Positions 23,881-31,855 are shown, numbered from the stretch's first letter. The stretch: DNA of 40,813 nt from Streptomyces rubiginosohelvolus (GCF_014649875.1 NZ_BMTW01000026.1:1-40813), one strand, 5' to 3'. Program-made: numbers and translations. The notes: a model not told the origin generated them from the letters alone.

Positions 23881-24317
23881 GCGCCCTGACCTTGCCCGAG
23901 GACGACTGGATCCGGGGCATCAGCATCAAGCAGCCCTGGACCGCCGCGATCCTGACCGGTGCGAAGACCATCGAGAACCGGCCCCGGCCATGGAAGCCGG
24001 GCTGGGTGCTTCTGCACGCGAGCCAGCAGACCGATAAGCCCGCCCTGCGTCTCCCGCTGGTCGCCCGCACGATCCACGGCCGTCAGCTGGTCACCGGCGC
24101 GGTGATCGGCATCGCCCGGATCACCGGCAGCCACCAGGACCCCGACGGGGCCCCGCTCTGCTCCCCGTGGGCGCACCCCGGCGCATGGCACCTGGAACTC
24201 GCCGATGTCCAGGAGCTCCCCCTGCCCGTCCCCGCACGCGGACAGCTCGGCCCCTGGAAGCCGACCGGCGACCTGCTGGGCCAGGTCTTCCAGCAGCTGC
24301 CCGGCTTCCGCCCGTGA
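23877..24317 (+). CDS. ASCH/PUA-like domain protein
   Basis: 146 aa. ISIKQPWTAAILTGAKTIEN followed by RPRPWKPGWVLLHAS is the typical ASCH opening, with the conserved QPW, G-K-T-I-E and R residues. ASCH domains share the PUA fold and are thought to bind RNA or modified nucleotides. The C-terminal half (AVIGIARITGSHQD, HPGAWHLELADVQELPLPVP) completes the barrel. Coupled by ATGA to the GGDEF gene and by GTGA to the next. Confidence 0.8.
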   Translation: MSALTLPEDDWIRGISIKQPWTAAILTGAKTIENRPRPWKPGWVLLHASQQTDKPALRLPLVARTIHGRQLVTGAVIGIARITGSHQDPDGAPLCSPWAHPGAWHLELADVQELPLPVPARGQLGPWKPTGDLLGQVFQQLPGFRP

Positions 24318-24592
24318 CCCGCACCCGCAACAAGAAGCCACCGGTGGAGCCGGGCCTGATCCCGGCCCCCGGCGACCTCCTCGACTGGTGCGACGCCAGC
24401 CACTTCGACCGCTGGCAGGACCGCCCCTGCGCCCTGTGCGACCAGCCCACCCCGATGCGCTCCCACACCGGCGAGCCCGTTCACAAGAGCTGCGCCGAAA
24501 CGTGGATCGCGGCGAACCCCGTCGAGGCCCGTCTCGGCCGGTTCGCCTCGGACGCCCACGTCGGCCGCCGCCGAGGCCACGACCACGCCTGA
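24314..24592 (+). CDS. Small zinc-binding-type protein
   Basis: 92 aa; GTG overlaps the ASCH stop by 4 bp. Key feature CALCDQPTPMRSHTGEPVHK then SC: a CxxC...H..H..C arrangement that probably binds zinc. The N-terminus is basic and the C-terminus Arg/His-rich (FASDAHVGRRRGHDH). Function unknown. Confidence 0.65.
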   Translation: MTRTRNKKPPVEPGLIPAPGDLLDWCDASHFDRWQDRPCALCDQPTPMRSHTGEPVHKSCAETWIAANPVEARLGRFASDAHVGRRRGHDHA

Positions 24593-24675
24593 ACCACCCC
24601 TGCGGGACGGCTCACCGTTTCCGCCCGCCACTCACCAAGAAGGCGTCGCCGAGTCGTGACCCCGAGCGGCTCGCC

Positions 24676-24717
24676 GCGGTGAGTGAACCGGTGACCACAC
24701 CCCGGTTCACTCACCGC
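24676..24717. terminator. Perfect 16-bp inverted repeat
   Basis: GCGGTGAGTGAACCGG and CCGGTTCACTCACCGC separated by 10 nt (TGACCACACC), in the 186-bp gap before the next gene. It is one of the longest perfect repeats in the window; it could be a terminator or a regulator site, since the arms contain the near-repeat GTGAGTGAAC. Confidence 0.65.
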
Positions 24718-24778
24718 ATGCCCCGCCACAGCGCCACCGCAGCGTCCACTCCTGAACCCCCTCCTCCGGAGGCACCTC

Positions 24779-24967
24779 ATGAGCACCAGCACGCACGACC
24801 GCGCCTACCCCGAACCCGCCGCCCACCCCAACTGGACCACCCGCCGACCCGCACCGCGCCTCCTCACGCCCGCACAGCAGCAGCGCAACCGCGAAGCCCT
24901 CCTTCTCGCCCAGCACACCCCGAGCCCCCGCCGCACACGGAAGAACCCCACGGAGGCAGCCCGATGA
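24779..24967 (+). CDS. Small basic hypothetical protein
   Basis: 62 aa; ATG preceded by GGAGGCACCTC. Pro/Arg/Thr-rich and basic (NWTTRRPAPRLLTPAQQQRN, PSPRRTRKNPTEAAR), likely disordered. ATGA overlap with the following gene. Confidence 0.6.
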   Translation: MSTSTHDRAYPEPAAHPNWTTRRPAPRLLTPAQQQRNREALLLAQHTPSPRRTRKNPTEAAR

Positions 24968-25434
24968 GCCTCGTCACCCTCGACGGATACATCGACACCA
25001 CCCCCGAGACCGGCACCGGCACCACCGTCCGCTTCGACCTGATCCACTCCCCCGACCACCTGGACGCCACCGACCCGGACGCCCCCGAGCAGGTCTACGC
25101 CTGCACCACCGATCACCCCGCGGCCGCCGAACTGGTCCTGCACCAGGCGAGGCTCGGCGACCTTCTCCGAGTCACCGGCACCATCACCGAACCCGACGCC
25201 CCCGGCACTCCCCCGCACCTGCGCGTCCACACCGTCGACATCCTCGACGTCGTACAGCTGACCACCGTCAGCGGCACCGTGCTGGAGCGCTACGGCAACT
25301 ACGTCCTCGTCTTCGACGCCGACCGCAACGAGGTCCCCGTGTTCACCACCGCCGGCACCTGGGTCGGCGAAGCCACGACCCCCGAAAGCATCGGACACCT
25401 CATCCGCGCCTTCGAGAACACCAACCACCCCTGA
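24964..25434 (+). CDS. OB-fold-like hypothetical protein
   Basis: 156 aa. Alternating strands suggest an OB barrel: LVTLDGYIDTTPETGTGTTV, LGDLLRVTGTITEPDAPGTP, HLRVHTVDILDVVQLTTVSG, NYVLVFDADRNEVPVFTTAG. The pattern resembles single-strand-binding or RecG-wedge folds, but no specific family is recognised. Coupled to the previous small basic gene, which suggests joint action on nucleic acid (inference). Confidence 0.65.
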   Translation: MSLVTLDGYIDTTPETGTGTTVRFDLIHSPDHLDATDPDAPEQVYACTTDHPAAAELVLHQARLGDLLRVTGTITEPDAPGTPPHLRVHTVDILDVVQLTTVSGTVLERYGNYVLVFDADRNEVPVFTTAGTWVGEATTPESIGHLIRAFENTNHP

Positions 25435-25521
25435 GCACCCGACCGTACGCGGCCACCAGCCATCCCCTATCGGTACGGACACCGCGTCGCACCCAGCAGC
25501 CCCACACCCAAGGACCAGCCC

Positions 25522-25698
25522 ATGACACGCCTCTTCACCGAGTTCCTGAAGCGGATCGCCGACATCACCACCCAACTCACCACACAGGGCATCCCGCTCA
25601 CCGCCCCCCTCACCCCCGCAGCACCGCCGGACCCCGACGACCCCTGGGGCAGCAACCACCCCGCACCGCCGGTCGACCGCACCACCCTCGCCTGGTGA
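25522..25698 (+). CDS. Small hypothetical protein
   Basis: 58 aa; ATG preceded by AAGGACC. An amphipathic N-terminal helix (MTRLFTEFLKRIADITTQLT) and a proline-rich acidic tail (PAAPPDPDDPWGSNHPAPPV, ending TTLAW). G/C third positions match the surrounding genes. The 88 bp before it show no hairpin. Confidence 0.5.
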   Translation: MTRLFTEFLKRIADITTQLTTQGIPLTAPLTPAAPPDPDDPWGSNHPAPPVDRTTLAW

Positions 25699-25710
25699 AC
25701 CGCCGTACAG

Positions 25711-26109
25711 ATGCTCGCCGACCACCACCACACCGCGATCGAACGGCAGATCCTCGCCGCCGACGCCCTGCTCCGCGAGCTCGGAGTCCGCGGCCTCGCC
25801 CAACTCCACTCCGACCTCCACCACGGCGCGCCCATCGACTACCGCTTCACGCGGTGCCCCTACTGTGGTGGCCTCGGAGAGGACCCCACGCTGCCGGACT
25901 GCCGAGAGGTCGGCTGCCCACCGCAGTACGAGTTCGCCGACCACCCGCACATCTGCCCCGTCTGCGAGGGCGCGGACTACCAGCCCGAATGGTTCGCGAA
26001 GAAGCGCGTTACCGAGCGCGACCGGTGGCTCGCTACCTCCCCTGGCAATAGGCCTGGACGGACCTCGTGGTACCGGAGGATGTCTCAGCGTTTCCGAAAG
26101 CGTCGGTGA
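25711..26109 (+). CDS. Zinc-ribbon hypothetical protein
   Basis: 132 aa. Helical start (IERQILAADALLRELGVRGL), then a zinc-ribbon/knuckle region: FTRCPYCGGLGEDPTLPDCR, EVGCPPQYEF, HICPVCEGADYQPEWF. The C-terminus is basic (RRMSQRFRKRR). The ATG lacks a clear ribosome binding site, but it is 12 bp after the previous stop and could be reached by re-initiation. DNA/RNA binding likely. Confidence 0.7.
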   Translation: MLADHHHTAIERQILAADALLRELGVRGLAQLHSDLHHGAPIDYRFTRCPYCGGLGEDPTLPDCREVGCPPQYEFADHPHICPVCEGADYQPEWFAKKRVTERDRWLATSPGNRPGRTSWYRRMSQRFRKRR

Positions 26110-26131
26110 GCTTTCTGCAGAGAGCAACGTC

Positions 26132-26171
26132 AGGCCCGTAACCCCCCCTCGCGAGGGGGGGTTACGGGCCT
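26132..26171. terminator. Intrinsic terminator ending the accessory cluster
   Basis: Perfect 18-bp arms from AGGCCCGTAACCCCCCCT to AGGGGGGGTTACGGGCCT with loop CGCG, followed by CTTTT. Among the best candidates for factor-independent termination in the window. Confidence 0.9.
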
Positions 26172-26574
26172 CTTTTGGGTATGGCAACGGCGTCGCATGT
26201 CTGCCGCACCCCGCACGCGATCCGTCGTACCCCGGACCTCGGCGCAGCTCCTCAGGTGACACATTTCGCGTAAGTGACTTTCCGTCTGAAAAGCGAAGCG
26301 CTACATCGGGCCTTGTGTGGACGATCTCCGCAGTGCCGGGGTGATGGGATGCGGCACAGCCCGAGAGGCCGCCTGTGGGCCGCACAGCCGTTTTTGCCGC
26401 CCTTGAAAGGGAGTTGGCTCACTCGAATGGCTCTACAAGGCGGGCCTGTGTGACTGAGCGTGCCAATTCGCCTCTGAGCGTCATAGGTCGGCATCCGGGG
26501 CCTCGATCGGGCCGTGTGGGCGAGCGCTGGGAGGGAGGGGCCCGGTTTGGTGCCGACAGGACCTCTCGGGCCAC
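26172..26574. other. Gap without a supported gene
   Basis: About 400 bp of lower coding quality. It holds the left inverted repeat TGTGACTGAGCG (26449-26460) and an AT-richer stretch with GGTGACACATTTCGCGTAAGT near 26255. Frames on both strands lack start signals. Confidence 0.5.
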
Positions 26575-27494
26575 CTATCCGGTCGCTCGGGCGAAGTGGG
26601 ATTGCGCGCGCAGCGCAGGCAGCCGGGCGGCGTCTTCCGCTCCGGCCAGGCTCTCGCCCAAGGCCAGCAGCGAGAGGAGGCGCACCGGCCGGCGGGCGGT
26701 GGCAGCGGCTTCCAGTTTGTGGTGGCCGTCGAGGAGGAAGTGGGTCAGGCCCCAGTGCGCGGCGGGGTCATCTGCCAGGCCGAGGGCGGACTGGCATACG
26801 TCGAGCGTGGAGATCGCCACCGCTGTGGGGACCGTTCCCTGCTCCATGAGCGCGACGTACTCCTCGACGCGCCCTCTCTCGTTCCAGGTCGGGGGAACCA
26901 TGGGCACGACGAATTCGTAGAGGTGGGCGTTCGCATCGACCACGGTCTCGAAGGTCCGGTAGTACGGCGTGTGCGGGTACTGCGGGAGTCCCCAGAACTG
27001 GTCGATCCCCCACGCCGTGACCTGTTCGCCGCTGAAGTAGTCGCCCTCCTTGCCGGGGAGGACCAGCCGGGGTTCCACGTCCAGGAGGAGCGGAGGGTAC
27101 TCGCCCTCCGGCAGCAAAGCTCCGAACGCTTCGATCACGCCGTTGTCGTCCGGGTTGTCCAGCGGGCCGCCCAGCCGTTCGTGCATGTCCTCCAAGGACA
27201 ACTTCTCGTTCGCGGTCTCCAGTCGGCGAAAGAGGAGCGGGCACGTTCCGCAGTAGAAGCTGAGCTCGAAGGCCGGCTCGTCGTCGACCATGAGCAAGCG
27301 GCGACGTGGCCCGCCGCCGAGTTCCTGCAGTTCCGTCCCGAAGCGCAGCCGCGCCTCGGGAGAAGGGACACCGACGGTGCGGGGGCCGCCCGTTTTGATC
27401 ATCACGGACCGACCGTACGGGACGCCGCGGACAGGCTCCACCGCGTTCTGAGCGTGCATCTGACCAGGCAGGCCAAATAGAGCGCTCAGTCACA
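26449..27494. repeat. Segment bounded by 12-bp inverted repeats
   Basis: TGTGACTGAGCG at 26449-26460 and its exact complement CGCTCAGTCACA at 27483-27494 enclose one leftward gene. The gene to the right starts without its 5' end at the right boundary. No transposase inside and no obvious target-site duplication. Confidence 0.45.
26575..27459 (-). CDS. Hypothetical protein with DGHHKLEAA motif
   Basis: 294 aa with the ATG at 27459; an in-frame GTG-ATG pair near 27402 is an alternative start. Notable parts: LLMVDDEPAFELSFYCGTCP (possible Cys pair), FRRLETANEKLSLEDMHERL, YYRTFETVVDANAHLYEFVV, and near the C-terminus THFLLDGHHKLEAAATARRP. The DGHHK/R motif also appears in ParB/DUF1015-like enzymes, but the rest is not recognised. 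It is the only gene in the inverted-repeat-bounded segment. A long antisense frame exists but lacks recognisable content. Confidence 0.7.
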   Translation of the reverse strand: MHAQNAVEPVRGVPYGRSVMIKTGGPRTVGVPSPEARLRFGTELQELGGGPRRRLLMVDDEPAFELSFYCGTCPLLFRRLETANEKLSLEDMHERLGGPLDNPDDNGVIEAFGALLPEGEYPPLLLDVEPRLVLPGKEGDYFSGEQVTAWGIDQFWGLPQYPHTPYYRTFETVVDANAHLYEFVVPMVPPTWNERGRVEEYVALMEQGTVPTAVAISTLDVCQSALGLADDPAAHWGLTHFLLDGHHKLEAAATARRPVRLLSLLALGESLAGAEDAARLPALRAQSHFARATG

Positions 27495-27736
27495 GCGGTC
27501 TGCACGTCTTCACCGGCAGGGCCGACAGCCGCAGCGCCGCCGTACGAATCGCCCACGAGGTTTACGACGCGGCACGCACCGCGACGAAGGCCGGACGCGA
27601 GGTCCCTCACGGGCGCGCGGACGGCTGGTGCTGCTGCGGATACCGGCCCGGCTGGGACCTCGACTGGTCCGCCGCGACGGCCGGCCTCTGGAGGAGCTCG
27701 TACAGCTGGCTCAACTCCACGACCTACGAGCTGTAG
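27470..27736 (+). pseudogene. 5'-truncated hypothetical gene
   Basis: A frame with good codon bias begins after a TGA and has no start codon: SGLHVFTGRADSRSAAVRIA, AHEVYDAARTATKAGREVPH, RADGWCCCGYRPGWDLDWSA, ending in SYSWLNSTTYEL and TAG at 27734-27736. The compact Trp/Cys-rich end looks like a complete C-terminus. The 5' part stops at the inverted repeat 27483-27494. Confidence 0.6.
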
Positions 27737-27742
27737 TTCTAC

Positions 27743-27787
27743 CCCGGGACGGACGCCACGACGTCCAAATCATCCGCCCGTCCCGGG
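27743..27787. terminator. Inverted repeat before the second GGDEF gene
   Basis: CCCGGGACGG (27743-27752) pairs with CCGTCCCGGG (27778-27787), with inner GGACG/CGTCC pairs. Same position relative to the GGDEF start as the hairpin 23128-23161, different sequence. Confidence 0.65.
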
Positions 27788-27824
27788 CCACCCATCCCGT
27801 ACAAGACGAGAGGGAGACCCCAGT

Positions 27825-28604
27825 ATGAACTCCACCGTGCGTGTACCGGGCCGGATCGGCCCGCGTACCCTCCTGATCACCACCGCCGCCGTTCCGCTGA
27901 CGGGCTGGGCGGTCCACGCCGTCGCCCTGCACAAGCGCCTCGCCGCCACCCGCCGCGACCCGGTCACCGGACTCCTGCGCCGCGACGCCTACACCGCCCG
28001 CGCCCGCCGTCTCCTGACCCGCCACGGCGACGACCTGGCCGTCGTGATGGTCGACGCCGACCACTTCAAGCAGATCAACGACAGCCTTGGCCACGCGGCG
28101 GGCGATGTCGTACTCGCCGCCTTCGGTGCCCGGCTCACCGTGTGGGCGGGCCCGCGCGCTGCCGTGGGCAGGCTCGGAGGCGACGAGTTCGCCGTAGGCC
28201 TGGACCTGCCCCCGGGCCGCCGCCGGCTCCGCCTGGAGCAGCTGGTCCGCATGCTGCATACCCCGGTCGTCCTGGACGACGGCCGCACGGTCACCGTCGC
28301 CGCCTCGATCGGCGCCGCGACCGCGGACGCCCTGGGCACCCGCGACCTGACCGCATTGCAGAGGACCGCTGACGCCGCGCTCTACGACGGCAAGCACGCG
28401 GCCGCGCGGCCCTCGCGACCAAGCAGCACGCCACCGTGCCGTCCATCAACGGGTGCCGGGCCGGCCGCGCGGGGACGGCGGCGTGGGGGCGGGCCGCATG
28501 AGCGCCACGGCGGCGCGCACTCCAGCGGCTGCCCGACCGTACTCCTGCGGCGGGGCACGGGGAGGTTCGGGGGTCTGGACTTGACCTTGTCGGTGGCCTA
28601 CTGA
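27825..28604 (+). CDS. Second membrane GGDEF protein, C-terminal frameshift
   Basis: 259 aa; close paralogue of the protein at 23203. ATG preceded by GAGAGGGAGACC. N-terminal TM (LLITTAAVPLTGWAVHAV); intact DADHFKQINDSLGHAAGD and GRLGGDEFAVGLDLPPG; closing ADAALYDGKH. Between CTCTAC and the shared CCGTCCATC the copy is 59 nt long, while the first copy has 60, so one base is missing near 28399. The natural frame would have ended at 28500 with GCCGCATGA like the paralogue. Instead it reads on in a basic, low-complexity tail to 28604. The catalytic domain is complete, so activity may survive. Confidence 0.82.
   Translation: MNSTVRVPGRIGPRTLLITTAAVPLTGWAVHAVALHKRLAATRRDPVTGLLRRDAYTARARRLLTRHGDDLAVVMVDADHFKQINDSLGHAAGDVVLAAFGARLTVWAGPRAAVGRLGGDEFAVGLDLPPGRRRLRLEQLVRMLHTPVVLDDGRTVTVAASIGAATADALGTRDLTALQRTADAALYDGKHAAARPSRPSSTPPCRPSTGAGPAARGRRRGGGPHERHGGAHSSGCPTVLLRRGTGRFGGLDLTLSVAY
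28498..28584 (+). pseudogene. Remnant of the ASCH gene start after the second GGDEF copy
   Basis: ATGAGCGCC directly follows GCCGC as in the first copy (23877), where it starts the ASCH gene. Here the similarity ends after three codons and the frame stops after 28 codons (MSATAARTPAAARPY...). It supports a duplication that ended just after this start. Confidence 0.45.
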
Positions 28605-28699
28605 TGCCCGAGCCAGTAGAAGCTATCCGCGCAAGAGCCAACTAGATACTCAATACGGACAGTTGCCCTCTTAGGTTTCTATGCCCCAGATGGTCACCT

Positions 28700-28808
28700 G
28701 AGGCTATATAGGGCATATAAGTATGAACATGTTAAGTTCCTCCCTGATCATGAGACCGCACGGTCACCGAGGCGTCCGCGCCTGACCGTGATGATGGGGA
28801 GTACATAA
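28700..28808 (+). promoter_or_regulatory. AT-rich promoter region and leader hairpin of the secreted-protein gene
   Basis: GGCTATATAGGGCATATAAG at 28702-28721 and the palindrome AACATGTT (28726-28733) stand out in the GC-rich context. In the leader CACGGTCA (28759-28766) pairs with TGACCGTG (28783-28790), with inner AGGCG/CGCCT, ending 18 bp before the GTG. It could control translation. -10 and -35 boxes cannot be assigned firmly. Confidence 0.45.
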
Positions 28809-31505
28809 GTGAAGACCTCTTGGCGCACGGGGACCGTCGCCATCGCGACGGCTGGCGCAGTTCTGCTGTCCACGCCGTACCTGGCCTCTGCGGATGAGCG
28901 CGGTAACGCCTCCGACAGCCCGACCGAGCAAGCCGAGCAAGCTGTCTCGGACCTGCTCGAGACCGTTCAGGCTCTCGAAGAGCATCCGATATCCGAGGCA
29001 GAGACTCCCGAAGCCGCTCTGACCGCCGCCAAGGTGCAGGACCGCCGGGTAGAGGTTCTCCAGATGCGCACCGAGACCGATACGGTCTACGCCAACGCGG
29101 ACGGAACGCTCACGCGCGTATCCGCAGCAGGCCCTGTGCGCATGATCAAGGACGGGCGCTGGGTCGATGTCGATCTCGACCTGAAGCGCTCCGCCGACGG
29201 AAACGTTACCGCCGCCGCGCACCCCGAAGGCCTGCGTATGGCCGGCGGGGGCGGGAGCATCGCGCGGTCACTGAAGGCCGCGGCTTTGGCACCTGACGAC
29301 GCCGCCCGCGACCTGGTCACGCTCGGCAGCGGTGACCAGAAGGTCGCGCTGCAGTGGAAGGGCGGACTGCCTGCTCCGCAGCTCACCGACAACGTGGCGA
29401 CCTACCCCGACGCGGTGCCCGGCGGCGACCTGGTGGTGGAAGCCACCCGGACAGGGTTCGAGCAGTACCTGAAACTGCGCAAGCAGCCCAAGGACGGGGC
29501 GCCGCTGGTCATGCCGCTGGTTCTCCCCGACGGCATGAAGGCCGAGCAGGGTGCCGGTGGAGGCGTCGACTTCCGCGCCGCGTCCGGTGAGGTGGTGGCG
29601 ACGATGCCCGCTCCCACGATGTGGGACAGCCAGATCGACGCTCGCTCGCTGGAGCACACCAACCGCAAGAAGGTCGCCATGACGGTGACCCAGAACGGCA
29701 ATACTGCGGAGCTCTCCCTGCGGCCCGACACGGGGTGGCTGGCCGACGAGCACACCCAGTACCCGGTCACGATTGACCCCTCCACTGATGCTCTCGACGT
29801 CCTCTTCGATACGTTCGTCCAGGGTGGCGACACCACTGACCAGTCGGTGAATACCGACCTGAAGGTCGGCTGGCCCGGTGACTACGAAGGAAGCACCAAG
29901 CGTGTCGCCCGTTCCTTCCTCACCTTCCGGACCTCGAACTTCGCCGACGCGCTCGTGTCGAAGGCCAGCCTGAAGATGTGGAACTACCACTCCTGGTCGT
30001 GCGAGAAGCGCGACTGGGAGGTGTGGGCCTCGGGTGCCGCTGACAAGAACACCCGCTGGACGAAGCAGCCGACACGCACCGACAAGATCGCCACGTCCTC
30101 GGAGACGAAGTCAGCGGCCTGCAAGACCGAGGGCTGGGCCACCGCCGACGTCACCTCGCTCGCCAAGACCTGGTCCTCCGCCAGGGCGGAGACGGGCAGC
30201 ATCGCCCTCAAGGCCGCCAACGAGGACGAGGTCTACGCCTGGAAGCGCTTCTACTCCGCCGACGTCGCCGACCAGACGAAGATCCCCACCCTGGAGGTGA
30301 CGTACAACTACCGCCCCTACAACGGCACCAACCTGCAGGCCGGCGCACCGTTCATCTCCACCGGCGGCATCTTCAAGGTCAACTCCACGACCCCGACGCT
30401 GAGGTTCTCCACCGAGGACACCAACGGCGACGACAACATCGTGGGCACCTACGAGATCACCGACACGGCGACCGGGAAGGTCGTGACCACCCTCAACGCC
30501 TCCCCCGCGGCCGCGAACAGCACCTCGCAGGTCAAGGTTCCCGCAGGCAAGCTGACCAACGGCAAGACCTACAGTTTCCGCACCACCACCTTCGACGGGG
30601 AGCACTACGCGAACGGCTGGTCCGCGCCGGTCCGGTTCACCGTCGACACCGCCTGGAAGCCCACGGCGGCGGAGAACACCCTGGGACTGGCCAACACGTA
30701 CTCCGACGCTGCGGATATCACCGCAGCGACTTCCTCGGACGCCACGTACGCCTCCATCGCAGTGACCGAGGACAACATCGTCTCGATCCCCTGGGACGGC
30801 AAGAACAAGTCCATCAGCATCAAGAACGACATCATGCCCAACCAGCTCTCCATCCCGGAGGCCGGCGCCAAGGGCACGCAGGTCGGCGGCAACGTCGTCT
30901 ACAACACCTCCGGCCCTGTGGACACCGTGGTCCAACCCACCGCTGACGGCGGATCGCGAACCCTGAACATTCTGAAGAACAGCGCGGCGCCCAAGACCTA
31001 CGAGACCAGCTTCCAGATCCCCGCAGGCATGAGCGTGGTGACGCACGACGACGGTTCCGTCTCCCTCTACTCGCCGGGGGACACCAACCCCGACGTTGCG
31101 CCGGCCAGGGAAGCCGCAGCCTTCTTCGACGCCCCCTGGGCGAAGGACGCCAACGGCCGGGATATCCCCACCAGCTACAAGGTCGTCGGCAATAGAATCG
31201 TCCAGAGCGTGGAGTTCAACGCCTCCAGCGCCTTCCCGATCGTCATCGACCCCGGCTTCTGGTCGACCACCTGGAAGATCACCAAGTGTGCGGCGACCGT
31301 GGCGAGTGTCGTCTTCGCCCTGACCCCCGCCGGATCCTCCACCAAGATCTGGACCGCAGTCCGCCTGGTGAAGCGCATCGGCGTGAAGAAGACCGCCAAC
31401 CTCATCCGCACCTACGCCAAGCGACGGAAGATGACCTCGGCGCACCGCAAGGCCGTCGCGGCACTGCTCGGGATCACCGCGGTCAAGAACGCCTGCAAGT
31501 TTTAG
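28809..31505 (+). CDS. Secreted DNRLRE-domain protein with short toxin-like tail
   Basis: 898 aa; GTG preceded by GGGGAG. Signal peptide: MKTSWRTGTVAIATAGAVLL, cleavage likely near ASA-DE (about 28). A helical prodomain, then beta-rich repeats: RVARSFLTFRTSNFADALVS and the following ASLKMWNYHSWSCEKRDWEV fit a DNRLRE carbohydrate-binding-like module (about 360-500), followed by a fibronectin-like part (PTLRFSTEDTNGDDNIVGTY). Similar N-terminal halves occur in Streptomyces Rhs-type secreted proteins, but no Rhs repeats follow. The last 80 residues change character: hydrophobic, Cys-flanked (KCAATVASVVFALTPAG) then cationic (RLVKRIGVKKTANLIRTYAK), ending NACKF. A membrane-active effector is possible; see findings. 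Confidence 0.75.
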   Translation: MKTSWRTGTVAIATAGAVLLSTPYLASADERGNASDSPTEQAEQAVSDLLETVQALEEHPISEAETPEAALTAAKVQDRRVEVLQMRTETDTVYANADGTLTRVSAAGPVRMIKDGRWVDVDLDLKRSADGNVTAAAHPEGLRMAGGGGSIARSLKAAALAPDDAARDLVTLGSGDQKVALQWKGGLPAPQLTDNVATYPDAVPGGDLVVEATRTGFEQYLKLRKQPKDGAPLVMPLVLPDGMKAEQGAGGGVDFRAASGEVVATMPAPTMWDSQIDARSLEHTNRKKVAMTVTQNGNTAELSLRPDTGWLADEHTQYPVTIDPSTDALDVLFDTFVQGGDTTDQSVNTDLKVGWPGDYEGSTKRVARSFLTFRTSNFADALVSKASLKMWNYHSWSCEKRDWEVWASGAADKNTRWTKQPTRTDKIATSSETKSAACKTEGWATADVTSLAKTWSSARAETGSIALKAANEDEVYAWKRFYSADVADQTKIPTLEVTYNYRPYNGTNLQAGAPFISTGGIFKVNSTTPTLRFSTEDTNGDDNIVGTYEITDTATGKVVTTLNASPAAANSTSQVKVPAGKLTNGKTYSFRTTTFDGEHYANGWSAPVRFTVDTAWKPTAAENTLGLANTYSDAADITAATSSDATYASIAVTEDNIVSIPWDGKNKSISIKNDIMPNQLSIPEAGAKGTQVGGNVVYNTSGPVDTVVQPTADGGSRTLNILKNSAAPKTYETSFQIPAGMSVVTHDDGSVSLYSPGDTNPDVAPAREAAAFFDAPWAKDANGRDIPTSYKVVGNRIVQSVEFNASSAFPIVIDPGFWSTTWKITKCAATVASVVFALTPAGSSTKIWTAVRLVKRIGVKKTANLIRTYAKRRKMTSAHRKAVAALLGITAVKNACKF

Positions 31506-31514
31506 GAGCACTCC

Positions 31515-31847
31515 ATGCTGATCGCCCTTGCGGCACTGCTCGCGCAGTTCGCGGTGATTCTCACCCATCGCCGGGTCAACAAGGTCCGCACCCGTCCCGA
31601 CCCTCCCGTGCTGTACACCGTGCTCTGCCTGTTCGGTATCGCAGCCGGCTGGCTCAGCATCGGACGCCCGGAAATCACCTGGTCCACGAGCGTCCTCGTG
31701 CTCCTCAGCGGCCTGCTCATCACAGCCGAAGCAGCTGACGCCACAGCGAAACTTGGAGCCCTCCGCTGGGTCCCGAACGCCGTATGTCTCCTGTGCGGAG
31801 CAGCCTCCACCACCTGGCTGCTCGAAGGGCCACTGCCCTATCTCTGA
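31515..31847 (+). CDS. Small four-TM protein, candidate immunity protein
   Basis: 110 aa; ATG 9 bp after the upstream stop with AGGAG. Four hydrophobic segments: MLIALAALLAQFAVIL, VLYTVLCLFGIAAGWLSI, WSTSVLVLLSGLLITAEAA, VCLLCGAASTTWLLEGP. Size, topology and immediate downstream position are typical of proteins that protect against membrane-acting effectors, but no family is recognised. It could equally be an export helper. Confidence 0.6.
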   Translation: MLIALAALLAQFAVILTHRRVNKVRTRPDPPVLYTVLCLFGIAAGWLSIGRPEITWSTSVLVLLSGLLITAEAADATAKLGALRWVPNAVCLLCGAASTTWLLEGPLPYL

Positions 31848-31855
31848 CCCCTCCC

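Noticed and set aside
26596..27480. Plus-strand frame of 294 codons opposite the DGHHK gene
   Set aside because: Same length range as the sense gene but Arg/Gln/Val-rich without motifs; the minus strand has the more natural protein composition.
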